A stretch of DNA of 64,000 nucleotides from Mesorhizobium sp. B2-3-12 (GCF_006442205.1 NZ_VFVR01000001.1:868001-932000), one strand, 5' to 3'; counted from the first letter of the stretch, positions 10,785-19,683 are shown. Numbers and translations: made by a program. The notes: generated by a model not told the origin, from the letters alone.

Positions 10785-12509
10785 TCACTGATAGGAAACC
10801 AGCGTTGCACCATTTTCATGGCTGAAATCTGGCTTCACGCCAAGCATGGCCGCCGAACGCCTGATGATATTGCCGGCCATGACCCCCGCATTGTTGGCCG
10901 CGACGTCGGTCATCCCAGGCTTTTCCGGATGCGGGGCGTCGGCGATCGTGAACACCAGATATTGCGGATCGTCCATCGGGAAGGCGGCGACGAAGGTGTT
11001 GAAATTCAAGTCCTTCGAGTAACGGCCATTGATGACCTTCTCGGCCGTTCCGGTCTTGCCGCCGACGCGGTAACCGGGAACCCGGGCGTTTCTGGCCGAC
11101 CCCTTCTCGGCGTTGAGCGAATAGAGGTAGCGCATGCCCTCGACGGTCTTTTCGCTGACCACTTTCTTGGCCGCCGCCATCGCATCCTCCTGGCTGCGGA
11201 CCAGGAAGGTCGGCGGCATCAGAAAGCCGCCATTGACCAGCGCCGCGCAGCCGACGGCCGCCTGCAGCGGCGTCGTCGACACGCCATGGCCGAAGGCGAT
11301 GGTGAACGAATTGACCTGCTTCCAGACTTTCGGCTCGGTCGGACGGGCGACTTCGGGCAGTTCGGTCTGCATCTTTTCCAGAATGCCGAGGCGATGCAGG
11401 AATTCGCGGTGCGCCTCGATGCCGACCAGCTCGGCCTCCCTGGCCGACCCGATGTTGGAGGAATAGAGGAACACCTCCGGCAGCGACAGCACACGGTTCT
11501 TGCCGTGGAAATCGTGAATGGCCTGGTGCCCGACCCGGATCGGATGCGAAGCGTCGAAGCGGCTCGACATCGTCGCCTTGCCGGAATCGAGCGCCATGGC
11601 CGAAGTGAAGCTCTTGAAGGTCGAGCCCATCTCGTAGAGCCCCGCCGACATCCGGTTGAGCCGATCCTTGTCCTGCGCATTATAGGGGTTGTTCGGATCG
11701 AAATCCGGCACCGAGGCCATGGCCACCACTTCGCCGGTCTTGACGTTGAGCACGACGGCGCCCGCGCCCATGGCGCGATAGCGCTCCAGGCCGGCGGCGA
11801 TCTCGTCGCGCACCACATGCTGGACCCGCAGATCGATCGAAAGCTTCACCGGCCTGAGATCCTTGGCCACCGCCAGGCCCGACGCCTGCAGGTCGCTAAG
11901 CCCCTGCTCGTCGATGTATTTCTCCATGCCGGAGATGCCCTGGTTGTCGATGTTGGTCAGGCCGACAATGTAGGACGAGGTCTCGCCGCTCGGATAGAAA
12001 CGACGCTTTTCGGTGCGGAAGCCGAAACCGGGAATGCCAAGCTGCATGATGTCGGCCTGCTGCTTGGGCGTCAGTTGCCGCTGCAGCCAGACGAAGCCGG
12101 CTCCGCTCTTCAGCTTGTGATAGGTCTGCTCGTAATCGATCTCCGGCAGCACCGTCGACAGCTTCTCGATCGCCTCGTCGGCATCGACGATGCGGCGCGG
12201 CTCGGCGAACAGCGACGCCGTCTTGATGTCGGTGGCCAGCACCTCGCCGTTGCGATCGACGATGTCGGGACGTGAGGCGGTCACCCGGCTCTGCGGACCG
12301 CCCGACAGGTCGGGAGTCTGGAAACCGAGATAGACCAGCCGCCCCGATATGGTCGAGAAGATACCGAAAAACACCGCCATGGTCATGACGATGCGCGCCT
12401 TGCCCTTGCCGCCTGTCGCCTTGCGGGCGCCTTCGACCACGATCGACCTGTCCTCGCCCGTCCTGGCGCGGCTTGCCGTGGCGAAGCGCTTCAGCAGTTT
12501 GCCGATCAT
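10785..12509 (-). CDS. ftsI: Division-specific transpeptidase, penicillin-binding protein 3
   Basis: Class B PBP that crosslinks septal peptidoglycan in the periplasm. The 574-residue protein has one N-terminal membrane segment (about residues 38-60), a PBP dimerisation region, and the transpeptidase motifs in order: STFK (SxxK), SSN (SxN) and KTGT. The start overlaps the ftsL stop by four bases. It is expected to pair with FtsW, encoded later in the same operon. Confidence 0.96.
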   Translation of the reverse strand: MIGKLLKRFATASRARTGEDRSIVVEGARKATGGKGKARIVMTMAVFFGIFSTISGRLVYLGFQTPDLSGGPQSRVTASRPDIVDRNGEVLATDIKTASLFAEPRRIVDADEAIEKLSTVLPEIDYEQTYHKLKSGAGFVWLQRQLTPKQQADIMQLGIPGFGFRTEKRRFYPSGETSSYIVGLTNIDNQGISGMEKYIDEQGLSDLQASGLAVAKDLRPVKLSIDLRVQHVVRDEIAAGLERYRAMGAGAVVLNVKTGEVVAMASVPDFDPNNPYNAQDKDRLNRMSAGLYEMGSTFKSFTSAMALDSGKATMSSRFDASHPIRVGHQAIHDFHGKNRVLSLPEVFLYSSNIGSAREAELVGIEAHREFLHRLGILEKMQTELPEVARPTEPKVWKQVNSFTIAFGHGVSTTPLQAAVGCAALVNGGFLMPPTFLVRSQEDAMAAAKKVVSEKTVEGMRYLYSLNAEKGSARNARVPGYRVGGKTGTAEKVINGRYSKDLNFNTFVAAFPMDDPQYLVFTIADAPHPEKPGMTDVAANNAGVMAGNIIRRSAAMLGVKPDFSHENGATLVSYQ

Positions 12510-12901
12510 TGGGCGATGTCTCCGGTCACGACGGGATCCTTGTCGCCCGCGGGCGCCTTGTCGGCATTGTCGGCCATGGCGCCCTGGCGCCCGTTCAGGA
12601 TGTCCTGGATGTCGAGGGCCTTGGCCGGCAGGTCACCCAGACCCACGATCTGGCGGCCACTGACCGGTTCCAGTGCGAGCTGCGATTTGTACAGCTCGGC
12701 CAACTTCTGCAGCCGCGACGGCTGGGTGAGCAGGCTCCAGTCGGCCTTGAGCAGGTCGATGGTGTCCTCCTCGTAGCGTATCTGGGCATGGATCTTCTGC
12801 ACGGCCGCCAACTGGTCCTCGGCCTCGCGCTTGGCCTTGTAGGTCAAGGCCGCCGCCGAAACCATGACGGCGATCAGGACAATGTCGCTGGTACGAAACA
12901 C
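12506..12901 (-). CDS. ftsL: Cell division protein FtsL-like
   Basis: Small bitopic divisome protein. I chose the GTG at 12901, with GAGG 7-8 bases upstream, giving VFRTSDIVLIAVMVSAAALTYKAK: a short cytoplasmic tail, one membrane segment (about 6-24), then a coiled-coil-prone region with a heptad-like pattern around residues 25-75. The frame can be read 50 codons further upstream, but that part overlaps rsmH. The 131-residue length and the position between rsmH and ftsI support FtsL; the sequence itself is poorly conserved. The C-terminal tail is rich in A, D and P. Confidence 0.85.
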   Translation of the reverse strand: MFRTSDIVLIAVMVSAAALTYKAKREAEDQLAAVQKIHAQIRYEEDTIDLLKADWSLLTQPSRLQKLAELYKSQLALEPVSGRQIVGLGDLPAKALDIQDILNGRQGAMADNADKAPAGDKDPVVTGDIAQ

Positions 12902-12905
12902 GTGC

Positions 12906-13922
12906 TTACCTCTCCCCCGGCCGATCGATGCCGGGAAGCTTTGGAAGGCCGAAGATCGAAAAATCGCCGCTGCGCGCCGGAGCCTCGGTGCGAATTGCCG
13001 CACGCAGCCTGGCCGAACGGGCGCGTGGATTGGCCGCGACCTCGGCGTCATCAGCCGTCACGCCGCCGCCGGCCTTGCGGAAGGTCGCGGTGCGCGCCTG
13101 CGCCTCCGGCATATGGCGCGAACCGGTCATGGCGTCCGCGCGGTCGGCGATGAAGCGCTTGACGATACGGTCTTCCAGCGAATGGAACGTCACCACCACG
13201 AGCCGCCCGCCCGGCTTCAGCGCGCGCTCGGCCGCCAGCAAGGCCCTGGCCAATTCGCCGAGCTCGTCATTGACGAAGATGCGCAGCGCCTGGAAGACCC
13301 GCGTCGCCGGATGGATCTTGTCCTTGGGCGCGCGGCCGATATGCGTCTCGATGGCGTCGGCAAGTTCCAGCGTGCGCTCGAACGGCCGCTTTTCCCGGCG
13401 CGCCTCGATCATGCGGGCGATACGGCCGGCGTGACGCTCCTCGCCGAGGAAGCCGAAGATGCGGGCAAGGTCGCCCGGCTTGAAACTGTTGACGACATCG
13501 GCGGCGCTGAGCCCTGCCTGCGCCATGCGCATGTCGAGCGGGCCATCGAAGCGGAAGGAAAAGCCGCGCTCGGCCTGGTCGAGCTGCATCGAGGAGACGC
13601 CGATGTCGAGCACGACGCCATCGGCGCTGTCGATATGTTCGTCCAGCGTCGAGAACGGCGCCTGCACCAGCCTTAACCTGCCGCCGGATCGCGCCTCGAG
13701 GTCGCGGCCGGCCGCGATGGCATCCGGATCGCGGTCGATCGCAACCACGGACGCGCCGGACGCCAGGATGGCCTTGGTATAACCGCCGGCACCGAACGTG
13801 CCGTCGATGACGATGTCGCCCTCCGCCGGCGCCAGCGCTTCCAGCACTTCGCCAAGGAGGACCGGAATGTGGCGGACCGATCCGCCAACGGCGTTGATAT
13901 CATCGCCGTGGCCCACCGTCAT
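12906..13922 (-). CDS. rsmH: 16S rRNA (cytosine1402-N4)-methyltransferase
   Basis: SAM-dependent enzyme that N4-methylates C1402 of 16S rRNA (formerly MraW). The 338 residues carry [13 protein letters not shown], the SAM-binding [35 protein letters not shown], and [12 protein letters not shown]. The ATG at 13922 overlaps the mraZ stop in a TGATG-like junction. The frame extends far upstream through mraZ without coding character. Confidence 0.96.
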   Translation of the reverse strand: MTVGHGDDINAVGGSVRHIPVLLGEVLEALAPAEGDIVIDGTFGAGGYTKAILASGASVVAIDRDPDAIAAGRDLEARSGGRLRLVQAPFSTLDEHIDSADGVVLDIGVSSMQLDQAERGFSFRFDGPLDMRMAQAGLSAADVVNSFKPGDLARIFGFLGEERHAGRIARMIEARREKRPFERTLELADAIETHIGRAPKDKIHPATRVFQALRIFVNDELGELARALLAAERALKPGGRLVVVTFHSLEDRIVKRFIADRADAMTGSRHMPEAQARTATFRKAGGGVTADDAEVAANPRARSARLRAAIRTEAPARSGDFSIFGLPKLPGIDRPGER

Positions 13923-14407
13923 TCCGATCGCTCCCCAGCCTTCGCCTCGTGAGCCTTGGCCTCGTGAGCCTTCGTCCCCTGCCGAAGCTGCAAAAGCCTG
14001 GCCCGCGCCTGCGCCCCATAGGTCGCAAGCCGTCCAGGCTCCCAGATCTGAAAGAAATTGCCGCGCCCGACAAAGGCCACCTCCGCCGAGATGCCGGTAT
14101 GTTCGCGAATGAAATCGGTCATGGTGATGCGACCGTCCTGGTCGAGTTTCAGGAACGCTCCGTCGCCATGGCAGAAGAACGACATGTCGTCCGCCGTCTG
14201 CAGGAAGGGATCTTCCTGCGCGATGCGCTGCTCGTAGCGGTCGAGCAGATCGAGGCCGCCGACATCCATCGCCGGCAGGTCCAGGCAACGCAGCGCATAG
14301 AGTTCCGAATAGCCGCGCTTCTGCACGACGGCACGAAAATGCGCCGGAACGGACACCCGCCCCTTCGCATCGATCCTGCTCACCGTGTTCGACAGAAACC
14401 GGTCCAT
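13919..14407 (-). CDS. mraZ: Transcriptional regulator MraZ
   Basis: AbrB-like DNA-binding protein that represses the dcw operon in other bacteria; first gene of the operon. The 162 residues start [20 protein letters not shown] and carry two MraZ/AbrB half-domains (first around 8-50, second around 85-130 with [18 protein letters not shown]). A GTG three bases upstream at 14410 is an alternative start. The C-terminal tail contains a short repeated [12 protein letters not shown]. Candidate binding boxes lie about 185-215 bases upstream. Confidence 0.95.
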   Translation of the reverse strand: MDRFLSNTVSRIDAKGRVSVPAHFRAVVQKRGYSELYALRCLDLPAMDVGGLDLLDRYEQRIAQEDPFLQTADDMSFFCHGDGAFLKLDQDGRITMTDFIREHTGISAEVAFVGRGNFFQIWEPGRLATYGAQARARLLQLRQGTKAHEAKAHEAKAGERSE

Positions 14408-14592
14408 CACGCGTTACAGCCGCTTGCGCCGCCGCACCCCTCTTCATCGTGTCGCACGCGCCACCGCCGCGCGTTCCCTGCCCCGCACCCACCTCGTCCA
14501 CACAGGCGAAAACCGGCAAACGCACAGCCGCCGCGGCTGCCCGATTGGCGTACGCTTTACCCTGACGCGGAACGAAGGCTTTGATGTCGAAA

Positions 14593-14626
14593 TGGGATAT
14601 CATGGGGCACTATGGGCGTCAACGGG
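14593..14626 (-). promoter_or_regulatory. mraZ promoter overlapping 10-bp-spaced TGGG boxes
   Basis: On the plus strand TGGG occurs at 14593, 14603 and 14613 and CGGG at 14623: four boxes with an exact 10-bp period, matching the known MraZ target (TGGGN repeats with 5-base spacers). On the minus strand the same stretch holds TTGACG (14622-14617), 17 bases, then TATCCC (14599-14594), a good sigma-70-like promoter facing mraZ. This predicts a 5' UTR of about 180 nt. The rest of the gene-free stretch 14411-14826 shows no further clear element apart from a ribosome-binding site for the next gene. Confidence 0.6.
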
Positions 14627-14826
14627 AATAGGCTTCACAGACGTGCGCATCTCGACCGACGAGCGCAGCCGTCACGGCACGTCTCGTCTTTATGATCCAT
14701 TAAGCCTAACGAAGCGTTTAGAGCCGTCTGGCCCAACTCGACACGCCTTGCCGAGGGCCTTTGCCGGGCATAGCGTCGAGCGACGTCTTTCGCCGCACTA
14801 CACGGCCAATTACAAGGATCGAACTC

Positions 14827-15942
14827 ATGTCCGAGACGGCAAGGTCACGCGCCGCCGAACTTTCCCATTTGCGCAGCCGCGATTTCGGCAAGGGCGATCC
14901 GATCCCATTGCCGCTGACCATGGCTTCGATCTTTCACACGCCGGGCACCGAGACCGGGATCGATCAATATGGTCGTTACGACAATCCAACCTGGCGCGCC
15001 GTGGAACATGTACTCGGCCACCTGGAAGACGCACAATGCGTGAGTTTCCCCTCTGGAATGGCCGCGATCTCCGCGGTGTTCTTCGCGCTTTTGAAATCGG
15101 GCGATCGCGTGCTTTTGCCCGCGGACGGCTACCACGCCACGCGCGCGATGGCCGAACGCTTCCTGAAGCCTCTGGGCGTGAACTTCGATGTCAGACCGAC
15201 GCCGACTTTCCTTGACGGCGGCTTCGAAGGCTATTCGTTGGTCTTCATGGAAACGCCATCCAATCCACGCCTGGACATTTGCGATATCTCGGCCGTTTCC
15301 CAGGCTGTCCGCGAACAGGGCGCGATCCTTGTCGTCGACAACACGACGATGACGCCATTCGGCCAGCGGCCACTCGACTTCGGCGCCGATGCCGTCGTCT
15401 CCGCCGACACCAAGGCGGTTAACGGTCACTCCGACGTGCTGTTCGGTCATGTCGCCTGCCGCAACGCCGATATCGTCACCAAGGTGGCGGATTGGCGCGG
15501 AATGGTCGGTGGCATTCCCGGACCTTTCGAGGCGTGGCTGGTGCATCGCGGCCTCGAAACACTGGAGGTACGGTTCGACCGCATGTGCTCATCGGCCGAA
15601 ACGATCGCGCAACGGCTGAAGGAACATCGCGCGGTGCGCGGCCTGCGTTTTCCCGGCCTCGATGGCGATCCCTCGCACAACCTCGCCCGCGCCCAGATGG
15701 AGCGCTTCGGCTTTCTCATCTCGTTCGAGCTCGCCTCCGAGCAAGAGGCCGAGGATTTCATCGACAATTGCCACCTGATAGAGGCCGCGACCTCTTTCGG
15801 CGGCGTCCACACTTCAGCCGAGCGGCGTTTGAAGCGAGGCGACGCGGTGCCGCCTGGCTTTGTCCGCCTGTCGGTCGGCTGCGAGCCGGTGGAAGAGCTC
15901 TGGAAGGCGATCGAGGCCTCCCTGGACAGGATCAGCGGCTGA
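14827..15942 (+). CDS. Cystathionine gamma-lyase-like PLP enzyme
   Basis: Cys/Met metabolism PLP family (fold type I). The 371-residue product from the ATG at 14827 (AAGGA upstream) shows YGRYDNPTWRAVE, the substrate/PLP loop SFPSGMAAISA, VVDNTTMTPFGQRP with the PLP-binding Asp near 171, and SADTKAVNGHSD with the Schiff-base lysine at about 196. Cystathionine gamma-lyase is most likely; a gamma- or beta-lyase with another substrate cannot be excluded. It is monocistronic, divergent from mraZ, with no methionine genes beside it. Confidence 0.8.
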   Translation: MSETARSRAAELSHLRSRDFGKGDPIPLPLTMASIFHTPGTETGIDQYGRYDNPTWRAVEHVLGHLEDAQCVSFPSGMAAISAVFFALLKSGDRVLLPADGYHATRAMAERFLKPLGVNFDVRPTPTFLDGGFEGYSLVFMETPSNPRLDICDISAVSQAVREQGAILVVDNTTMTPFGQRPLDFGADAVVSADTKAVNGHSDVLFGHVACRNADIVTKVADWRGMVGGIPGPFEAWLVHRGLETLEVRFDRMCSSAETIAQRLKEHRAVRGLRFPGLDGDPSHNLARAQMERFGFLISFELASEQEAEDFIDNCHLIEAATSFGGVHTSAERRLKRGDAVPPGFVRLSVGCEPVEELWKAIEASLDRISG

Positions 15943-15950
15943 CAAATCGA

Positions 15951-16244
15951 CTACGCGCCGAGGTCATCGGCTTCGATGTTGCGACGACCATGGAGCACGC
16001 GAAGAATTTCGATGGCATCGGCGCTGATACGATACAGAGTGAGATACTCGCTGATGACCAAATGACGGATGCCGGGCCCGATATCGTCGCGTGGCGCACC
16101 TGAGAAGGGATGCAAGGTCAGCAAATCCCAACGTCTTTCCATGGCGTCCACGAGGCGAGCAGCAGCGCGCGGGTCATGGCTGGCGATGTAGTCACCGATG
16201 CCTTCGAGATCGACGGCGGCTTGAGGAAGCAGTCGATATTTCAC
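15951..16244 (-). CDS. parE: Type II toxin, RelE/ParE family
   Basis: 97-residue ParE-like protein: YRLLPQAAVDLEGIGDYIA, then RAAARLVDAMERRWDLL, RDDIGPGIRHLVISEYLTLYRI and a final ILRVLHGRRNIE, the usual RelE/ParE strand-rich C-terminus. ParE toxins poison DNA gyrase. It starts within the last codons of the antitoxin gene (four-base overlap), the standard antitoxin-first order. It lies convergent to the lyase gene with only 8 bases between stops. Confidence 0.88.
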   Translation of the reverse strand: MKYRLLPQAAVDLEGIGDYIASHDPRAAARLVDAMERRWDLLTLHPFSGAPRDDIGPGIRHLVISEYLTLYRISADAIEILRVLHGRRNIEADDLGA

Positions 16245-16525
16245 TCCTGAAAGCCTTTGGCCTCGGCCATCTTCAGGTATTTCGCGCGCAGTCGTTCCAT
16301 GATTGGCTGGCCGTCTTGCGCCGGCCCGCTGTCGATCCCCTCCTGCACCAGCTTGCGCAGTTCCTCGACCGTGTAGCCCATCAGGTCACGGCGGTCCTTC
16401 CACTGTCGCAACGCATCGCGGATCACTTCGCTCGCTGAGGCATATTCTCCGGCCGCGACCACATCGTCGACCGCTTGTGCCAGTTCCGGCGAAAGCGTGA
16501 TGCTGCGTTTGTCGACCTGACCCAT
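16241..16525 (-). CDS. parD: Type II antitoxin, ParD/CopG-Arc family
   Basis: 94-residue antitoxin from the ATG at 16525: MGQVDKRSITLSPELAQAV is a ribbon-helix-helix N-terminus, followed by AGEYASASEVIRDALRQW, the classic ParD helix-turn pair, and a flexible C-terminal tail that would wrap the toxin. The frame extends 18 codons upstream, but that part does not resemble the family. It is expected to autorepress the parDE operon. Confidence 0.88.
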   Translation of the reverse strand: MGQVDKRSITLSPELAQAVDDVVAAGEYASASEVIRDALRQWKDRRDLMGYTVEELRKLVQEGIDSGPAQDGQPIMERLRAKYLKMAEAKGFQE

Positions 16526-16611
16526 GATAGGCTCCCGCTGATGAGCCGCGATGGTACGATTTAATCGCACCAGTTTCAAGAAAATGGGGCGAAGGCTCTA
16601 TGCCTCATGGC

Positions 16612-16640
16612 GATTCAAGGCCGCGCCACGCCCTTGAATC
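16612..16640. repeat. 9-bp inverted repeat between parD and rnpB
   Basis: GATTCAAGG (16612-16620) and CCTTGAATC (16632-16640) form a perfect 9-bp stem with an 11-base loop. It lies about 63 bases past the rnpB 3' end and upstream of parD. No U-run follows on either strand. It could be an operator for parDE or a distal hairpin for rnpB; the rest of 16526-16702 shows nothing clear. Confidence 0.3.
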
Positions 16641-16702
16641 GGAAGCTGCGCCCAAGGGCGCACCTACTGATATCGAAAGACTTATCCCGGATATCGCGGA
16701 GA

Positions 16703-17109
16703 AAACTGCCAGCTGGCCTGTAAGCCGGGTTTTGTATGGCCCTCGCCCCTTGCGAGGCGAGAACGTGGCGGCCATTCATCTTGGGCGCATGTTGCCATGC
16801 GCCTCACGCAACCTACCCGGACGGTGAGCCGGAAACAGCCCTCGAGGGTTTCCCCTCGCACCGCCCCTATTCGGTCTTGCTCCCGGTGGGGTTTACCGTG
16901 CCGCTCCTGTTGCCAGTCGCGCGGTGGGCTCTTACCCCACCCTTTCACCCTTACCCCGACTAGTCGGGGCGGTTTGCTTTCTGTGGCACTTTCCCTGGGG
17001 TCGCCCCCGCCGGCCATTAACCGGCACCGTGTATCCATGGAGCCCGGACTTTCCTCACCCGCGGCCTTTCGGCGTTTGCGGGTGCGGCCGCCCGGCCAGC
17101 TGGCAGGGC
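16703..17109 (-). ncRNA. rnpB: RNase P RNA, bacterial type A
   Basis: Catalytic RNA that trims the 5' leader of pre-tRNAs. On the minus strand the 5' part reads GCCAGCTGGCCGGGCGGCCGC, followed by the universal GAGGAAAGTCCGGGCTCC core; the 3' part has CATACAAAACCCGGCTTACAGGCCAGCTGGC, which pairs with the 5' end as helix P1. Conserved GGTAAACCCC and AGATGAATGGCCGCC stretches are present. About 407 nt, normal for Alphaproteobacteria; the ends are set from P1 pairing and may be off by several bases. The 147-codon open frame across it is fortuitous. Confidence 0.95.
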
Positions 17110-17168
17110 GTATAAAGGGGTTCACACCACAAAACGCAACCGAAAAAGCCCGTCGTGACCGGTTCTTG

Positions 17169-17885
17169 TCAAGCCGGCGCGCCGACAGCCGCCAGCTGAA
17201 CCTTGACCTTGCTGCAGTAAGCCGCCGAAACCGGGTTCATGCGGGTGGCGCCATGGCCGGCATTGTATTTCAGGATCGTGCCGCAGGTCGTGCCGCCGCC
17301 GAGGTCGCGCGCCATGGCGAGGTACTTCATGCCGTATTTGATATTGGTGTCGGGATCGAACAGGCCCTTGGCCGATCCGTTGTAACCCATCATCCGCGCG
17401 GTTGCCGGCTTGATCTGCATCAGGCCGATCTCGCCGGCGCCGCCGACCATGTTCGGCCGGTAATTGCTCTCGATCTTGATCACGGCGTCGGCCAGCGACA
17501 CCGGAACCCCGTAGCTCGCCGCATAGCGGGCGACAATCGCGGAATACTGGCCGCTGCTCGCCACGGCCGCGGTCGACGCGGCGACGTTCCTGAGACCGAT
17601 CGATGCCGTCGTCGTCATGTCCACGGTTTTGCGGCCGCGCTTTGTCCTCTTGGCGGAGGATTTCCGCGCCTTGGCCCAGCTTGCCTTTTCCACCTTCGCG
17701 GAAGCCTGCTTCGTCGTCGCCTTCGCACTCTTGCTGCCTTTGGCCGAAATGGGGTTGCCCTTGGCGGATGCCGTGACGAGGCCCTGATCGGCCCGCTGGC
17801 TTAACGGCGCGGCGTCGGCCGCACTGAAGGCAAAGCTCATTGCGCCGGCAGCAAGAGCTGCCGTTAAAACGGTCAATTTCTGCAT
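17169..17885 (-). CDS. Secreted lytic transglycosylase, SLT domain
   Basis: Periplasmic peptidoglycan-cleaving enzyme. From the ATG at 17885 (AGGA 6 bases upstream) there is a signal peptide, MQKLTVLTAALAAGAMSFAF ending in SAADA, then a lysine/alanine/serine-rich low-complexity linker (about 28-75), then an SLT domain (about 105-225) with DAVIKIESNYRPN (catalytic Glu), GEIGLMQIKPATARMMGYNG and AMARDLGGGTTCGTILKYNAGHG. The basic linker may bind wall or nucleic acid. An 8-codon-longer start is possible but weakens the signal peptide. Confidence 0.88.
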   Translation of the reverse strand: MQKLTVLTAALAAGAMSFAFSAADAAPLSQRADQGLVTASAKGNPISAKGSKSAKATTKQASAKVEKASWAKARKSSAKRTKRGRKTVDMTTTASIGLRNVAASTAAVASSGQYSAIVARYAASYGVPVSLADAVIKIESNYRPNMVGGAGEIGLMQIKPATARMMGYNGSAKGLFDPDTNIKYGMKYLAMARDLGGGTTCGTILKYNAGHGATRMNPVSAAYCSKVKVQLAAVGAPA

Positions 17886-18080
17886 GTGATCCTGTTTTGT
17901 TGGGGCCATGCGAAGATTTCGCGCGGCGACGCTTGGTTACCATCGGAACACGTGGGGCTTGATGTCCGACAAACTGTACGAAACGCCCTTTGAAGCCCGA
18001 TTTGGAACCAATGAAGGCGGCGCAAGTCACTTTCCGTGACAGTTTGTAACTTTATGACGTTTGGGGATTACTTGAATCAG

Positions 18081-18836
18081 TCAGGATCCGACGGAAGCAA
18101 GCAGCTTCCGCAGCGTACGCATCGTCGAGGCGTCGGCAAATCCGTCGACCAGGCGCGGCCGGAAATGCCGCTGGAAGGCCTCGACGACGATCCGTGTCCG
18201 ATCGTCGAAAACACCCGATATCTCGGCGCCATAGCCGTAGATCGACAGCATCGACTGCAGCTCCTCGACATCGGGACCGTGGTCGCCGGACTTCAACGCG
18301 GCTCCGCGCCTGATGGGAGCGGCAGGCACGAGATGGCCGACACCGGCCTTAAACAGCGCCCCCCATGGAAACTTCTCGCCCGGATCGATCTTGCGCCCCG
18401 GCGCCACGTCGGAGTGCGCCAGCACCCGCTCGGCGGCGATTTCATGCCGCGCGGCGATCCCCTTGCACAGCGCGATGACCGCCGTGATCTGACGTTTCGG
18501 AAAGCCAGGATAGCCCAGTGAATGGCCCGGATTGACGATTTCAATGCCGACCGAGCAGGAATTGATGTCGGTGCGCCCGAACCAGGAACTCTGGCCGGCG
18601 TGCCAGGCGCGGTCGCTTTCCCGGACCATCTGCACGATGTGTCCATTCTCATGAACCAGATAATGCGATGAGACTTCACTGGCGGGATCACACAGCCAGG
18701 CTTCGGCCCCCGCACCGGTCGCCATGCCCGTATAGTGCAGCACGATCATGTCCGGCTTCAGCCCGTCGCGCCTTGGCCCGAAATTCGGTGACACCCTGAC
18801 CTCGGCGCTCGGCTCGTCGGGCAGGAAGCCGCTCAT
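18081..18836 (-). CDS. N-acetylmuramoyl-L-alanine amidase with peptidoglycan-binding domain
   Basis: AmpD/AmiD-type zinc amidase (Amidase_2) that cleaves the MurNAc-L-Ala bond. The 251-residue product has MIVLHYTGM (first zinc His), VSSHYLVHENGHIVQMV, RAWHAGQSSWFGRTDINSCSVGIEIVNPG, and AHSDVAPGRKIDPGEKFPW with the last zinc His. Residues about 180-245 form a PG_binding_1 domain (KSGDHGPDVEELQSMLSIYG). No signal peptide is visible, so it may act in the cytoplasm on recycled muropeptides or be exported otherwise. The start overlaps the TerB-DnaJ gene stop by four bases. Confidence 0.9.
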   Translation of the reverse strand: MSGFLPDEPSAEVRVSPNFGPRRDGLKPDMIVLHYTGMATGAGAEAWLCDPASEVSSHYLVHENGHIVQMVRESDRAWHAGQSSWFGRTDINSCSVGIEIVNPGHSLGYPGFPKRQITAVIALCKGIAARHEIAAERVLAHSDVAPGRKIDPGEKFPWGALFKAGVGHLVPAAPIRRGAALKSGDHGPDVEELQSMLSIYGYGAEISGVFDDRTRIVVEAFQRHFRPRLVDGFADASTMRTLRKLLASVGS

Positions 18837-19552
18837 GCGTGCCGCAGACCCCGTTCGATCATCTCGTAGGCCGCGTTGATCGCCGCCACCCTGGTCGTCG
18901 CGATCTTGATGAATTCCTGCGGCAGCCCGCGCGCGATCAGCCGATCCGGATGGTTGTCGGACACCAGCTTGCGATAGCGTTTCCGGACCTCCTCGAACGG
19001 CTTGCCGCGCTCAATGCCGAGCACGACATAGGGGTCGCCGGCGCCAAGATTGACGTGCCGGGCCATGATCGACTCGTAATGCGTGTCGTCGATGCGGAAG
19101 ATCTCGGCGATACGGTGCAGGAAGATGCCTTCGCGCTCATGCACCAGCCCATCGGCCTTGGCGATGTGGAACAGGCCATCGAGTATGTCTTCCAGCATGA
19201 CGCAATTGGAGTGCCCGGAGCCGCAAAGCTGCGCCATGCGCTCGGCATAGGTTTCGAAACCGGCCACGTCCTGCTGGGCGAGATCGAACAGACGTGCAAC
19301 GTTGCGCGTCTCCTTCGGCGGCACTTCGAATATTTCCTGGAACGCACGCACCTCGTCCTGGGTGACGATGCCGTCGGCCTTGGCCATCTTGGCCGACAGC
19401 GCGATCATGGCCACCGAGAAGGCGACGCGGCGGCGCAGGTCGGCGTCGCCGGAAAAAACCGTGCGCACGGCTTCGACCACGTCGGCGACGCCAGACGTGG
19501 TCGAAGACGAAACCCGCGTGATGAAGTCGCCGAGGCGGTCCCAAATCGACAT
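18833..19552 (-). CDS. TerB-DnaJ (DjlA-like) co-chaperone
   Basis: 239-residue protein with an N-terminal TerB-like helical domain (about 45-150, FSVAMIALSAKMAKADGIVTQDEV and IAKADGLVHEREG, acidic paired repeats) and a C-terminal J-domain (about 170-235) with YVVLGIERGKPFEEVRKRYRKLVSDNHPDRL; the HPD tripeptide that stimulates DnaK ATPase is intact. No N-terminal membrane helix is seen, unlike E. coli DjlA. Start taken at MSIWDRLG. Translationally coupled to the amidase gene. Confidence 0.88.
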   Translation of the reverse strand: MSIWDRLGDFITRVSSSTTSGVADVVEAVRTVFSGDADLRRRVAFSVAMIALSAKMAKADGIVTQDEVRAFQEIFEVPPKETRNVARLFDLAQQDVAGFETYAERMAQLCGSGHSNCVMLEDILDGLFHIAKADGLVHEREGIFLHRIAEIFRIDDTHYESIMARHVNLGAGDPYVVLGIERGKPFEEVRKRYRKLVSDNHPDRLIARGLPQEFIKIATTRVAAINAAYEMIERGLRHA

Positions 19553-19659
19553 GGCCCGCTTCATAGAGCGAACCGGTCCCCGCTATCAAGCCAATAAAGG
19601 CCACCTCTAGGCCTGTGAACCCGAGGCGATTGCCGGTGCCGATGGTGGGTCTTCACGAG

Positions 19660-19683
19660 AAAAGGCCGGCATCACGCCGGCCT
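19660..19683 (-). terminator. Rho-independent terminator of the small lipoprotein gene
   Basis: AGGCCGGC (19663-19670) pairs with GCCGGCCT (19676-19683) across a 5-base loop, and on the minus strand is followed by a short T-rich run. It lies about 30 bases past the stop of the lipoprotein gene. Confidence 0.7.

Noticed and set aside
14411..14826. A SAM-II or other methionine riboswitch before the cystathionine gamma-lyase-like gene
   Set aside because: No recognisable conserved riboswitch core was seen, and much of the stretch is accounted for by the mraZ promoter region.
16682..17125. A 147-codon open frame on the minus strand over rnpB
   Set aside because: The sequence is fully explained as RNase P RNA with its conserved core; the frame is fortuitous.
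18026..18040. GTCAC-TTTCC-GTGAC inverted repeat upstream of the lytic transglycosylase as a Pho box
   Set aside because: PhoB sites are direct repeats of CTGTCAT-like units; here only one such unit is present and the rest is an inverted arm.
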